From Sinorhizobium sp. B11 (GTDB lineage: Bacteria > Pseudomonadota > Alphaproteobacteria > Rhizobiales > Rhizobiaceae): a stretch of DNA of 64,000 nucleotides. The stretch's first letter is position 1. Every line of letters starts with the position of its first letter. Below are positions 10,199 through 19,065 of the stretch, in pieces. The translations under genes and the position numbers were made by a program. The notes under the pieces were generated by a model that worked only from the letters and a program-made list of their open reading frames with translations, was not told the DNA's origin and searched no databases. Location of the stretch: contig CP091034.1 of assembly GCA_039725955.1 (NCBI GenBank), forward strand, positions 62,001 to 126,000, read 5' to 3'.

Positions 10199-10885
10199 TC
10201 ATTGTTTTTGCTGGCCAGCGCCGCCCGGTGCCCGGGACTGACCGCCGTTACGGTACTGTTCGAGCATCTTTGCGCGCTTCACTACACCTTCACCCGCCTG
10301 CCCTGCAAGCACTGCAGCATGGATAAAAGCATTCTGGCCCATCACCCCTTCCATTTCGCCCTCCGAGAAGAGACGGAAGGAAGGTATTTCCTCCTCGGTT
10401 TCCATTCCGAGGTGCCAGGCCTTGCGGGCCTGGTCTATCTTTCTCACGCCGTCGGCGGCGGCATCCGTCGAATGAAACACCGCAAGCGCAGCTCCGCTGC
10501 GAATTGCGGCATCCACCTTGGCTGAGCCCGTGACGAGCTGGCCCGCCTTGCGCGCCATGTTCATCATCTGCAGGAGCTGCTGCAGAAACAGCCGCTCCAC
10601 GCGCTCGCCGAGATCCTCGGCTGCCTTCACATCGGCCTTGAGTGCGCGGGCGAAGAGCTTCTTCGCCACCGCCTTCTCGACCAACGACCGGTCCACCTTC
10701 ACCCAGCAGCCGCGTCCGGGCAGCTCGCGCTTGAGATCCGGCACCACCGTCCCGTCAGGGGCGGCCACGAAGCGGATCAGCTCTTCCGGCGATCCGCTTT
10801 CGCGTGTCACGATGCACATGCGGCCGTTCACGTCGTAACCTGCAAGATCGTCGTCCTCAGGAGATGTGTCCGGCTTCGCCGTCAT
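10199..10885 (-). CDS. RNA-binding protein with YlxR (DUF448) and L7Ae-like domains
   Basis: The 228-residue protein joins an N-terminal YlxR domain (GRMCIVTRESGSPEELIRFV and GRGCWVKVDR, residues 21-65) to a C-terminal L7Ae/YlxQ-like half (MARKAGQLVTGSAKVDAAIRSG, near 108-130). In Firmicutes these are separate nusA-infB operon genes, ylxR and ylxQ. In alphaproteobacteria they are commonly one protein. The ATG overlaps the nusA stop (TAATG), so translation is coupled. Its role in RNA binding near transcription and translation is inferred from the domains and operon. Confidence 0.9.
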   Translation of the reverse strand: MTAKPDTSPEDDDLAGYDVNGRMCIVTRESGSPEELIRFVAAPDGTVVPDLKRELPGRGCWVKVDRSLVEKAVAKKLFARALKADVKAAEDLGERVERLFLQQLLQMMNMARKAGQLVTGSAKVDAAIRSGAALAVFHSTDAAADGVRKIDQARKAWHLGMETEEEIPSFRLFSEGEMEGVMGQNAFIHAAVLAGQAGEGVVKRAKMLEQYRNGGQSRAPGGAGQQKQ

Positions 10886-12489
10886 TACGCTTCCTGCTCG
10901 GCTGCGTCGGTTTCGACAGCCTCAGCGTCCTTCGCCAGGTCTTCCTCGGTGATCCAGCCGGCGAGCAGGCGAGCCTGCACAACCATCTGTTCTGCTTCGA
11001 CGCGGGAAATGTCGAACTTCGAGAACAGGCCCTCGAACTTCTTCGTCTCGCCGTTCTTGCGTTCGGTCCAGCCGACGAGATCGTCGGCCGCGCAGCCTGC
11101 GAAGTCCTCGATCGTCTTGATGCCGTCCTCGCCGAGCGCGACCATCATCTGTGCGGTCATGCCGGCGATCTGGCGCAACTCGTCGGAAACACCGAGTGCT
11201 TTGCGCTTCTCGTCCATCTCCGCCTCGAGCTTCTCGAGGAACTCGCGAGCGCGAGTCTGGATTTCCTGCGCGGTGTCTTCGTCAAAGCCGTCGATCGAAG
11301 AGATTTCGTCGAGATCGACATAAGCCAGTTCCTCGACGGCGGCGAAGCCTTCCGAAGCCAGGACCTGACCGACCATCTCGTCGACGTCGAGCGCATCCAT
11401 GAAGAGGTTGGTACGCTCGTTGAATTCCTTCTGACGGCGCTCGGATTCTTCCGCTTCCGTCATGATGTCGATGTCCCAGCCCGTCAGCTGCGAGGCGAGA
11501 CGGACGTTCTGCCCGCGGCGGCCGATGGCGAGCGAGAGCTGCTCGTCCGGCACGACCACTTCGATGCGCTCTGCATCTTCGTCGAGAACGACCTTGGCGA
11601 CTTCAGCCGGCTGCAGGGCGTTGACGACGAAGGTCGCCGGGTCCTGCGACCAGGGAATGATGTCGATCTTCTCGCCCTGAAGCTCGCCGACGACGGCCTG
11701 AACGCGCGAACCGCGCATACCGACGCAGGCACCGACTGGATCGATCGAACTATCGTTCGAGATCACGGCGATCTTGGCGCGTGAGCCCGGATCGCGGGCA
11801 ACCGACTTCACCTGAATGATGCCGTCGTAGATCTCAGGCACTTCCATGGTGAAGAGCTTCACCATGAACTGCGGATGCGTGCGCGACAGGAAGATCTGCG
11901 GGCCGCGCTGTTCGCGACGGACATCATATACGTATGCGCGGACGCGATCGCCATAGCGAACGTTCTCGCGCGGGATCATTTCGTCGCGGCGGATGATGCC
12001 TTCGCCACGGCCGAGGTCGACGATGACGTTGCCGTATTCGACGCGCTTGACCGTACCGTTGACGATTTCGCCGGTACGATCCTTGAATTCGTCGAACTGG
12101 CGGTCACGCTCGGCTTCGCGCACCTTCTGCACGATGACCTGCTTGGCCGACTGTGCGGCGATACGGCCGAAATCCATCGGCGGCAGCGGATCGGCAATGA
12201 AGTCGCCGATGGCGGCGTCGGGGTTGCGGTCGCGGGCCAGCTCCAGCGGGATCTGCGTCGAATAATCCTCGGCCTTCTCGACGACTTCGAGCAGGCGCTG
12301 CAGACGGATTTCACCGGTCTTCGGGTTGATGTCGGCGCGGATGTTGGATTCGGTACCGTAACGGGAACGCGCTGCCTTCTGGATGGCATCGGCCATCGCG
12401 GCAAGCACGATTTCGCGGTCGATGACCTTTTCGCGCGCCACTGCATCTGCGATCTGCAGAAGTTCGAGCCGGTTTGCACTGACTGCCAT
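10885..12489 (-). CDS. nusA: Transcription termination/antitermination protein NusA
   Basis: NusA binds RNA polymerase and nascent RNA and affects pausing, termination and antitermination. The 534-residue protein has the N-terminal polymerase-binding domain, an S1 domain ([19 protein letters not shown], near 135) and two KH domains ([33 protein letters not shown]). The acidic C-terminal helical repeats are typical of proteobacterial NusA. GGAGA precedes the ATG by eight bases. Confidence 0.97.
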   Translation of the reverse strand: MAVSANRLELLQIADAVAREKVIDREIVLAAMADAIQKAARSRYGTESNIRADINPKTGEIRLQRLLEVVEKAEDYSTQIPLELARDRNPDAAIGDFIADPLPPMDFGRIAAQSAKQVIVQKVREAERDRQFDEFKDRTGEIVNGTVKRVEYGNVIVDLGRGEGIIRRDEMIPRENVRYGDRVRAYVYDVRREQRGPQIFLSRTHPQFMVKLFTMEVPEIYDGIIQVKSVARDPGSRAKIAVISNDSSIDPVGACVGMRGSRVQAVVGELQGEKIDIIPWSQDPATFVVNALQPAEVAKVVLDEDAERIEVVVPDEQLSLAIGRRGQNVRLASQLTGWDIDIMTEAEESERRQKEFNERTNLFMDALDVDEMVGQVLASEGFAAVEELAYVDLDEISSIDGFDEDTAQEIQTRAREFLEKLEAEMDEKRKALGVSDELRQIAGMTAQMMVALGEDGIKTIEDFAGCAADDLVGWTERKNGETKKFEGLFSKFDISRVEAEQMVVQARLLAGWITEEDLAKDAEAVETDAAEQEA

Positions 12490-12549
12490 TGTTATGTTTC
12501 TCCGTCCTTGACTACCCGGGTTCCCGTCCCTGGAGCTTGCGTTGATCGG

Positions 12550-13155
12550 TTATTCTTCGTCGTCCGCTTCGTTCTGGTTCGCAGCCTGCGCCTTTGCCAG
12601 CTTGTCGGCGCGCAGTGCATCGCGGATCAGATCGTCGGTCAGAATGAGTTTGGCATCGCTGAGCGCGGTGAAGGGAATGACGACCTTCTGCTCCTCGCCA
12701 TAGGCAATCTGATCACGTTCGATCGTGAACCCGTCGGCGTCCGCTTCGACGATCTTGCCGCGGAAGCGTTTGCGATTGCCGATCATGATCGACGTTTCGC
12801 ACTTTACGAGGTGGCCCTGCCAGCGAACGAAATCCGACTTCCGCACCAGAGGGCGGTCGATGCCCGGCGAAGACACTTCGAGATGATACTCTTTATCGAC
12901 CGGATCTTCCACATCGAGCACTGGAGAAATCGCCATCGAGACCTGCTCGCAATCCTCGACGGTCATCGTGCCATCGTTCTTCTCGGCCATGACCTGCATC
13001 GTCATGCCGTTCTGATTGAGCATCCGTACACGAATGAGACGGAAGCCGATGTCGACGATCACGGGTTCGATAATGTCGGCAAGACGCTGGTCAAGCCCGG
13101 TCTCGGTGATCAGCCGCGGCTCATGTTGATTGTCTGCGTTTGTCAGATCCGACAA
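12550..13155 (-). CDS. rimP: Ribosome maturation factor RimP
   Basis: RimP binds the 30S subunit and is needed for its maturation. The 201-residue protein has the family core with [11 protein letters not shown] and an acidic tail. The start is a TTG: no in-frame ATG lies near the conserved [19 protein letters not shown] stretch, and AGGGAG lies nine bases before the TTG. It heads the operon that includes nusA, infB, rbfA and truB. Its leader has a strong promoter and a terminator-like hairpin, so the whole operon may be attenuated. Confidence 0.93.
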   Translation of the reverse strand: MSDLTNADNQHEPRLITETGLDQRLADIIEPVIVDIGFRLIRVRMLNQNGMTMQVMAEKNDGTMTVEDCEQVSMAISPVLDVEDPVDKEYHLEVSSPGIDRPLVRKSDFVRWQGHLVKCETSIMIGNRKRFRGKIVEADADGFTIERDQIAYGEEQKVVIPFTALSDAKLILTDDLIRDALRADKLAKAQAANQNEADDEE

Positions 13156-13202
13156 GCGGTGCGCTCCCTGCGATTTCTGGCATTCGGGGTGATCGCGCTA
13201 AT

Positions 13203-13233
13203 AAAAAAGAGCGGGTCCTTGCGGCCCACTCTT
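13203..13233 (-). terminator. Terminator-like hairpin in the rimP leader (candidate attenuator)
   Basis: On the minus strand a ten-pair stem with one bulged A and a GCAA tetraloop (AGAGTGGGCC ... GGACCCGCTCT) is followed by six T residues. No minus-strand gene ends here. It lies between the rimP promoter and the rimP start, which is the arrangement of a premature terminator. Confidence 0.75.
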
Positions 13234-13234
13234 C

Positions 13235-13244
13235 ATCGTACGAT
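13235..13244. other. Palindrome between rimP promoter and leader hairpin
   Basis: ATCGTACGAT is a perfect ten-base palindrome. It extends to a near-palindrome of 18 bases (13231-13248) with one mismatched pair. It could be an operator or part of an antiterminator fold. Confidence 0.45.
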
Positions 13245-13260
13245 CAAGAATTTGAGTGCC

Positions 13261-13289
13261 ATATAGTCCCGTTTTTCAGAAATTGCAAG
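13261..13289 (-). promoter_or_regulatory. Sigma-70 promoter of the rimP-nusA-infB operon
   Basis: The minus strand reads CTTGCA, 17 bases, then CTATAT. This matches the rhizobial consensus CTTGAC-N17-CTATAT at eleven of twelve... positions allowing one change in each of the last two bases of the -35 box. Transcription should begin near 13254. Confidence 0.75.
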
Positions 13290-13399
13290 GTCGGCGCGGA
13301 TTCCGCCTCCTTGGCCCCTTGAGCATGCGCTAACCTATGGCGAGTGCTCATCTTCCGCATATATTGCTGTTGCGGCATTACGATAAAAGCGGGGGAAAC

Positions 13400-15031
13400 G
13401 TGGCCTATACGTCTTCGACATTTGCGCCTTTGCGGCATGAAACCTACCGCACTATCTGGTTTGCGAGCCTCGCCTCGAATTTCGGCGGCCTGGTCCAGGC
13501 CGTCGGTGCCGCCTGGATGATGACGGTCATCACCTCGTCGGAGGATATGGTTGCGCTGGTGCAGACCTCGACGGCGCTGCCGATCATGTTGTTCTCACTG
13601 TTCTCTGGGGCTCTCGCCGACAATTATGATCGGCGCCGGATCATGCTCACGGCTCAATCCATGATGCTCGTGGTTTCGACCCTGCTGACGGCATGCGCCC
13701 TTCTCGGCTGGATTACGCCTCGACTGCTTCTCTTCTTCACGTTTCTCATCGGTTGCGGCACGGCGCTCAACAATCCATCCTGGCAGGCTTCGGTCGGCGA
13801 CATGGTGCCGCGTGCCGATTTGCCAGACGCGGTCACGCTGAACAGCATGGGCTTCAACATTACCCGCAGCGTCGGTCCGGCGATCGGTGGTGCCATCGTG
13901 GCGGCTGCCGGTGCCGCTGCGGCTTTTGCGGTGAACGCGCTGAGCTATATTGCTCTCATCTATGCATTGCTTCGGTGGCGGCCGAGTACGCCTGCCTCGA
14001 CACTGCCGCGCGAGACCCTCGGTAGCGCCATCTTTGCCGGCATGCGTTACGTCTCAATGTCGCCCAATCTCGAAAAGATCCTCCTGAGAGGACTGGTATT
14101 CGGCATTGGCGCAAGCTCCATTCAGGCGCTGCTGCCGGTCGTTGCGCTCGATCTCGTTTCTGGCGGACCACTGACCTACGGTTTCATGCTCGGCGCATTC
14201 GGCATCGGCGCGATTGGCGGCGCGGTGCTCAGCCCCAGGCTGCGCGTAATGTTCTCCAGCGAGACGATTATCCGCCTGGCGTTTTCAGGCTTTGCGCTCA
14301 GTGCCGTGATCGCAGCGCTCAGCTCAAGCGCCGCACTCACCTCTGCCGGACTTCTGATCGCCGGCGCCTGCTGGGTTTCGGCCCTTTCCCTCTTCAACAC
14401 CATCGTTCAGCTATCGACGCCGCGCTGGGTGGTTGGCCGTTCCTTGTCGCTGTACCAGACCGTCACCTTCGGCGGTATTGCCGGCGGCAGCTGGCTCTGG
14501 GGCATTGTTGCCGACCAGTATGGTCTTTCGAATGCCCTGCTGATGTCGGCTGCCGTCCTGCTGCTTGGCGTCGTTATTGGCTTGCGCTTTTCCATGCCGG
14601 CTTTCGCTTCGCTCAATCTCGATCCGCTCAACCGCTTCACCGAGCCCGCTCTCGGGCTGGATATCACGCCGCGCAGCGGCCCGATCGTCATCCAGGTCGG
14701 CTACCAGATCGCCGACGAAGACCTGGCCGAGTTCATGACACTGATGGGAGAGCGCCGCCGCATCCGCATTCGCGACGGCGCTCGTAACTGGGCGCTTATG
14801 CGCGACCTTGAAAACCCCGGTCGCTGGACGGAAACCTATCACACGCCGACATGGGTCGAATATATCAGGCATAATCAGCGCCGCACGCAGGCCGATGCCG
14901 AAAATACCGACCGGCTTCGTGCGCTTCATCGGGGCGAGGGCCTGCCGCAAGTTCAGCGCATGATCGAACGCCAGGCCATCCCACCTGTCGATGACGTCTT
15001 TCACAAGGCGCCGATCGACCTGCATCACTGA
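13400..15031 (+). CDS. MFS exporter with soluble C-terminal domain (MFS_3 family)
   Basis: The protein of about 543 residues resembles the MFS_3/EntS-like exporters. It has roughly ten to twelve hydrophobic helices, the loop motif GALADNYDRRRIM after helix 2, and NNPSWQASVGDMVPRADLPDAVTLNSMGFN in the middle. The last 120 residues or so are soluble and include a Trp-rich stretch (NPGRWTETYHTPTWVEYIRHNQR), as in other members. The substrate is unknown; drugs or siderophores are typical of the family. The GTG at 13400 is preferred for its GGGGGA site. An ATG at 13337 lacks one and would add 21 residues. It diverges from rimP and precedes a GNAT gene by seven bases. Confidence 0.82.
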   Translation: MAYTSSTFAPLRHETYRTIWFASLASNFGGLVQAVGAAWMMTVITSSEDMVALVQTSTALPIMLFSLFSGALADNYDRRRIMLTAQSMMLVVSTLLTACALLGWITPRLLLFFTFLIGCGTALNNPSWQASVGDMVPRADLPDAVTLNSMGFNITRSVGPAIGGAIVAAAGAAAAFAVNALSYIALIYALLRWRPSTPASTLPRETLGSAIFAGMRYVSMSPNLEKILLRGLVFGIGASSIQALLPVVALDLVSGGPLTYGFMLGAFGIGAIGGAVLSPRLRVMFSSETIIRLAFSGFALSAVIAALSSSAALTSAGLLIAGACWVSALSLFNTIVQLSTPRWVVGRSLSLYQTVTFGGIAGGSWLWGIVADQYGLSNALLMSAAVLLLGVVIGLRFSMPAFASLNLDPLNRFTEPALGLDITPRSGPIVIQVGYQIADEDLAEFMTLMGERRRIRIRDGARNWALMRDLENPGRWTETYHTPTWVEYIRHNQRRTQADAENTDRLRALHRGEGLPQVQRMIERQAIPPVDDVFHKAPIDLHH

Positions 15032-15038
15032 GGTCAGC

Positions 15039-15494
15039 ATGCCGGTCTTCCGAAGCGCACGACAATCCGATCTTGCCGTCATCGTCAGGCTACTTGCCGA
15101 TGACGATCTCGGCAGCACGCGTGAGGTCGTCTCGGATCCTGTCGATATGCGCTATCTCGCGGCCTTCGACGCGATAGAGGCTGATCCCAACCAATTGCTT
15201 GCCGTCGCGACCGACGAGACCGGCTCCGTTGTCGGCTGTCTGCAGCTGAGCTTTCTTCCCGGCCTTTCACGAACGGGCATGTGGCGGGGCCAGATCGAAA
15301 GCGTGCGCATCGCCAGGGGTCATCGCGGCTCCGGGCTCGGTTCGCAATTCATCGAATGGGCGATCGCGCGCTGCAGCGAGCGCGGGTGCGGTCTCGTGCA
15401 GCTCACATCCGACAAGGCACGGCTAGAGTCGATCCGTTTCTATGAAAAGCTCGGCTTTGTTGCGAGCCATGAAGGACTGAAGCGCAACCTCTGA
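15039..15494 (+). CDS. GNAT family N-acetyltransferase
   Basis: The 151-residue protein has the acetyl-CoA-binding motif A region (IESVRIARGHRGSGLGSQFIEWAI, near 85-108) and the motif B ending ESIRFYEKLGFVASHEGLKR. The start at 15039 follows a GAGGTC site that overlaps the MFS stop, so the two genes are probably co-transcribed. The substrate is not predictable. Confidence 0.85.
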   Translation: MPVFRSARQSDLAVIVRLLADDDLGSTREVVSDPVDMRYLAAFDAIEADPNQLLAVATDETGSVVGCLQLSFLPGLSRTGMWRGQIESVRIARGHRGSGLGSQFIEWAIARCSERGCGLVQLTSDKARLESIRFYEKLGFVASHEGLKRNL

Positions 15495-15514
15495 CAGGGC
15501 ATGAGCCTCAGCTG

Positions 15515-16762
15515 TTACTTCAGCTTGCCCTTCATCGATGCCTCCGGAAAGCAGGTCGGCTTCATGCCGTTCTTTTCCTGCCACTGACCGATCGAGCGGC
15601 GTGTCTTGTAGCCGGGCAGGCCATCGGAGCCGCCGACATCGTAGCCCTGCCGCTCCAGCGCGCGCTGCATGGCGGCAACGTCCGAGCGCAGCATCTTGCC
15701 AACGTCGCCCCATTGTCCCTGGAAGGCACCGGAGCCGAAGGCGATGCGGTCGGCCAGATTGCCGATATAGAGCGCATAGAGGTCGGAGTTATTATACTCC
15801 TTGATGATGTAGAAATTCGGCGTGACGATGAATTCCGGCCCGTCGCGCCCGGCCGGCACCAGCATCATACCCTGCGCTTTCAACTCGCCGGATGGAAAGC
15901 CCTTGCCGGAAATGCGGTCGATGCCGAGCGACGCCCAATGGGAGAGCGGCTTGGCAAGATCGGGCCCTTCCTGCGCGCAGGAGATGGCTTGGGGGATTGT
16001 CACTTCGAACCCCCAGTCGCGATCGCGCTGCCAGCCCTTCTTCACGAGGAAATTGGCAATCGAGGCGAGCGTATCTGGGACCGAGGTCCAGATATTGCGA
16101 TGCCCATCGCCGTCGAAATCGACGGCATATTTAAGGTAGCTCGTCGGCATGAACTGCGGTTGCCCGAGTGCGCCCGCCGACGAACCCTTGAAATCTGCAG
16201 GGGTAACATCGCCGCCGTCGAGAATATGCAGCGCCGCGATCAGTTCCATGCGGAACATGTCCTTGCGGGTCGACATGAAGGCCTTGGTCGCCAGTACCTC
16301 GACGGCGGAATTCGGGATCTTCGCCGCACCGAAGCCGGTTTCGCGTCCCCAGATTGCCAGCACGATCGAACCCGGCACGCCATAGGTCTTTTCAATGCGG
16401 CTGAGCGTAGAGGCATATTGCGAGGCAAAGCTGCGTCCGGTCACCGCAAGCCGTTTCAGCCGGTCCTCATTGAAATAGGGGCCGGGAGAGGAAAACTCGG
16501 CCTGGGTTTGCTTCTGTTCCTTCGGCGGCGGAAAGCCGGGAGGCGCAAGATCGGTCAGGGTCCAATCCAGCTCGACACCGGAAAAGGCGGCGCGGAAAGT
16601 CTTTTCCGATATGCCGTTCTTCTTTGCGTCAGGCCAGAGATCGGCCTGCACCCATTTATCAAATTGCGCTTCGACATCGGCTTTCGAAGGCGCGGCATTG
16701 GTGGAGACTGAAAGCGCCAGCAATGCGGCGCCGGTCAAAACAAGCCGGCCAAAGAAACGCAT
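15515..16762 (-). CDS. Lytic murein transglycosylase, MltB type, with peptidoglycan-binding domain
   Basis: This enzyme cleaves the glycan strands of peptidoglycan in the periplasm with formation of 1,6-anhydromuramic acid. The 415-residue protein has a signal peptide (first 23 residues) and a MltB/SLT_2 catalytic domain with Glu141 in WGRETGFG. The GALGQPQFMPTSYLKYAVDFDGDG stretch is characteristic. A C-terminal PG_binding_1 domain (MLRSDVAAMQRALERQGYDVGGSDG..., about 355-405) completes it. It has no lipobox Cys, so it is a soluble periplasmic form. It lies 14 bases after recR on the same strand. Confidence 0.9.
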   Translation of the reverse strand: MRFFGRLVLTGAALLALSVSTNAAPSKADVEAQFDKWVQADLWPDAKKNGISEKTFRAAFSGVELDWTLTDLAPPGFPPPKEQKQTQAEFSSPGPYFNEDRLKRLAVTGRSFASQYASTLSRIEKTYGVPGSIVLAIWGRETGFGAAKIPNSAVEVLATKAFMSTRKDMFRMELIAALHILDGGDVTPADFKGSSAGALGQPQFMPTSYLKYAVDFDGDGHRNIWTSVPDTLASIANFLVKKGWQRDRDWGFEVTIPQAISCAQEGPDLAKPLSHWASLGIDRISGKGFPSGELKAQGMMLVPAGRDGPEFIVTPNFYIIKEYNNSDLYALYIGNLADRIAFGSGAFQGQWGDVGKMLRSDVAAMQRALERQGYDVGGSDGLPGYKTRRSIGQWQEKNGMKPTCFPEASMKGKLK

Positions 16763-16776
16763 ATTCGCATATCCCC

Positions 16777-17382
16777 CTAAATTGCCGTGCGCGCTCGAAG
16801 CGCCGCCGAAAGCGTGCCCTCGTCGAGATAATCGAGTTCACCTCCCACGGGTACGCCATGCGCCAGCCGCGTGATCTTCACGTTGAGATCCGCAAGCTGA
16901 TCGGTGATGTAATGCGCCGTCGTCTGCCCCTCGACGGTCGCATTGACGGCGATGATGATTTCCTTGATGCCGCCTTCTCCGACGCGATTGATCAGTCCGC
17001 GTATATTGAGATCGTCAGGCCCGACACCGTCGAGTGGCGAGAGCGTGCCACCGAGCACATGATAGGCGGCATTCAGCGCGCCGGCGCGCTCCAGCGCCCA
17101 GAGGTCTGAAACATCCTCGACGACGATGATGACGGACTGGTCGCGCTGTGCATCGGTGCAGACCGTGCAAGGATCGACGGTATCGACATTGCCGCAGCGC
17201 GAGCAGATCTTCACCTTGTCATAGGCTTCGCCCATCGCATGCGAGAGAGGACCGAGAAGCTGGTCCTTCTTCTTGATGAGATGGAGTGCCGCTCGCCGCG
17301 CCGAGCGCGGCCCGAGGCCCGGCACTTTCGCCAGAAGCTGGATCAGTTTTTCAATTTCGGGACCAGTGACTCGCTTTGCCAT
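16777..17382 (-). CDS. recR: Recombination mediator protein RecR
   Basis: RecR works with RecF and RecO to load RecA on gapped DNA. The 201-residue protein has the helix-hairpin-helix region ([20 protein letters not shown]), a C4 zinc finger ([16 protein letters not shown], near 57-72) and a Toprim domain ([15 protein letters not shown]). In many bacteria recR follows dnaX and ybaB. Here those genes lie at 18.7-20.9 kb, with an inverted MOSC gene and a LysE gene in between. recF is at 32-33 kb. Confidence 0.96.
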   Translation of the reverse strand: MAKRVTGPEIEKLIQLLAKVPGLGPRSARRAALHLIKKKDQLLGPLSHAMGEAYDKVKICSRCGNVDTVDPCTVCTDAQRDQSVIIVVEDVSDLWALERAGALNAAYHVLGGTLSPLDGVGPDDLNIRGLINRVGEGGIKEIIIAVNATVEGQTTAHYITDQLADLNVKITRLAHGVPVGGELDYLDEGTLSAALRARTAI

Positions 17383-17439
17383 GCGCCGTTCTTAGCTGAT
17401 ATGGAACGAAAACGGAATCGCCGAAGGATTAGCTGACCG

Positions 17440-18057
17440 ATGAAAATCCTCGCAGTCTGCAAGGGCGCAGCTGAACGCTTGCCCGGCAAGAGTTACAAGA
17501 CCGGTATTTTCAAACATGCCGTCAGCGGCGGCATCATGATCGATGCCGAAGGTCTCGTTGGCGATGCCATCTGCAACAGAAAACATCATGGCGGCGTCGA
17601 TCAGGCTGTCTATCTGGAAGGTTCTCTGAGTCTCGACTGGTGGGCGAACGAACTCGGCTATCCCGTCGAACCTGGCACTTTCGGCGAAAACCTCGTCATC
17701 GAAGGACTGGATAACCGTGACGTCACGGTCGGCGACCGCTTTATTGTCAGTGAACTGATCCTTGAAGTGACGTCCTGCCGCATTCCCTGCGCTACTTTCG
17801 CAGCAAGGATGAACGATCCGAAATTCGTCAAGCGCTATACCAAGGCGGCACGTCCCGGCATCTATTGCCGCGTCATATCAAATGGGATCGTGGAAGCCGG
17901 AATGCAGGTCGAGTACAAGCCATTTCCGGGCGCCCCAGTCACGATGCCGGAAATGATGGAAACCTTCGGACGCCGGCTTTCAGCCGCAGACCGCGAGCGC
18001 TATCTGGCAGCGCCCGTTCATTACAAGCTGCGAGCCGCGCTGGAAGCGCAGCAATAG
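17440..18057 (+). CDS. MOSC domain-containing protein, YiiM-like
   Basis: The 205-residue protein has the MOSC fold pattern: GLVGDAICNRKHHGGVDQAVYLE near 39-61, the PGTFGENL motif at 78-85, and the conserved Cys113 and Cys117 in CRIPC. MOSC proteins bind molybdenum cofactor and transfer sulfur or reduce N-hydroxylated compounds; YiiM reduces 6-hydroxylaminopurine. The exact substrate here is not known. It is oriented against its neighbours and ends one base from the LysE stop. Confidence 0.85.
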   Translation: MKILAVCKGAAERLPGKSYKTGIFKHAVSGGIMIDAEGLVGDAICNRKHHGGVDQAVYLEGSLSLDWWANELGYPVEPGTFGENLVIEGLDNRDVTVGDRFIVSELILEVTSCRIPCATFAARMNDPKFVKRYTKAARPGIYCRVISNGIVEAGMQVEYKPFPGAPVTMPEMMETFGRRLSAADRERYLAAPVHYKLRAALEAQQ

Positions 18058-18058
18058 T

Positions 18059-18673
18059 TCAGCGCATAGCGATGGTGACCGCAGCCCCTGCCATCGTTCC
18101 CGCACTCACCCGGTTGGCGATCCGCACGGCACGTCGGCTCTTCAGGAAACCGCGCGCCTTTGCGGCAAGGAACATCCAGCTGAAATCGACGATAGCCAGA
18201 ACGACGAACAGCGTGACGACGAGTTCGACCCAGCCGGCAAGCGATACCGAGGGAATGTCGATGATCGACGGCAGAAGGGCCACGTAGAACATCATGATCT
18301 TCGGGTTGCCGAGCGCAATCGCCAGGCCGGTGAAAAACATCCGGCCGCGCGAACGTTCCTGCGGCAATTCTTCTTCCTCGACATCAGCTTTGGCAAACCA
18401 CATCCGCCAGGCGAGATAAAGAAGATAGAGCACGCCGAGCCATTTGATGACGACGAAGACGTGGTAGAAGCTTTCGGCGATCGCCGAAAGGCCGGCGATG
18501 GCACAGGTCAGCCAGATCGCATCCCCGGCCCACATGCCGAACAGGAAAGGCAGCACATCGCGCGCGCCTTTCGAAATGACCCGGGCAACGAGCGCCGCAA
18601 CGCTCGGTCCGGGTGTGCCGGCGGCAATGAAAAGAGCGCCGGCGAAAACCAGCAGCGTCGTCAAGGTCATCAT
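18059..18673 (-). CDS. LysE family amino-acid exporter
   Basis: The 204-residue integral membrane protein has about six hydrophobic segments and the family N-terminus with AAGTPGPSVAALVARVISKGARDVLPFLFGM. Members export amino acids or homoserine-type compounds, but the substrate cannot be assigned. GAGGAG lies upstream of two adjacent ATG codons at 18673 and 18670. It follows ybaB by about 50 bases and may be read from the dnaX-ybaB transcript. Confidence 0.88.
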   Translation of the reverse strand: MMTLTTLLVFAGALFIAAGTPGPSVAALVARVISKGARDVLPFLFGMWAGDAIWLTCAIAGLSAIAESFYHVFVVIKWLGVLYLLYLAWRMWFAKADVEEEELPQERSRGRMFFTGLAIALGNPKIMMFYVALLPSIIDIPSVSLAGWVELVVTLFVVLAIVDFSWMFLAAKARGFLKSRRAVRIANRVSAGTMAGAAVTIAMR

Positions 18674-18722
18674 CTTCCGTCTCCTCTTCCGGGGCCAGTT
18701 ACTACCGGACCAGTCGACGAAA

Positions 18723-19046
18723 TCAGAACGGCAGCTTGAAACCGGGCGGGATCGGCAGGCCGGCCGTCAGCGCCTTGGTCTTTTCGGCGGCGATGGCTTC
18801 CGCCTTGTCCTTGGCGTCCTTGTGGGCGGCAACGATCAGGTCTTCGAGGATTTCGACATCGTCTTCCTTGAAGAGGGAAGGGTCGATCTTCAGGCTCTTG
18901 AGCTCGCCCTTGCCGGAGATGATGACGGTGACGAGCCCGCCGCCGGCCTTGCCTTCGGCAGTCAGCTCGGCGATCTCAGCCTGCATCTGCTCCATCTTGG
19001 CCTGCATTTCCTTGACTTTGCCCATCATGCCCATGATGTCGCGCAT
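18723..19046 (-). CDS. ybaB: YbaB/EbfC family nucleoid-associated protein
   Basis: The 107-residue protein matches the YbaB/EbfC family: a Met/Lys-rich coiled N-terminal helix ([23 protein letters not shown]), then [25 protein letters not shown] and [20 protein letters not shown]. The family forms DNA-binding dimers. It lies 19 bases after dnaX, the common dnaX-ybaB arrangement. Confidence 0.93.
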   Translation of the reverse strand: MRDIMGMMGKVKEMQAKMEQMQAEIAELTAEGKAGGGLVTVIISGKGELKSLKIDPSLFKEDDVEILEDLIVAAHKDAKDKAEAIAAEKTKALTAGLPIPPGFKLPF

Positions 19047-19065
19047 CGTCTTCTCCTTCTTGAAA

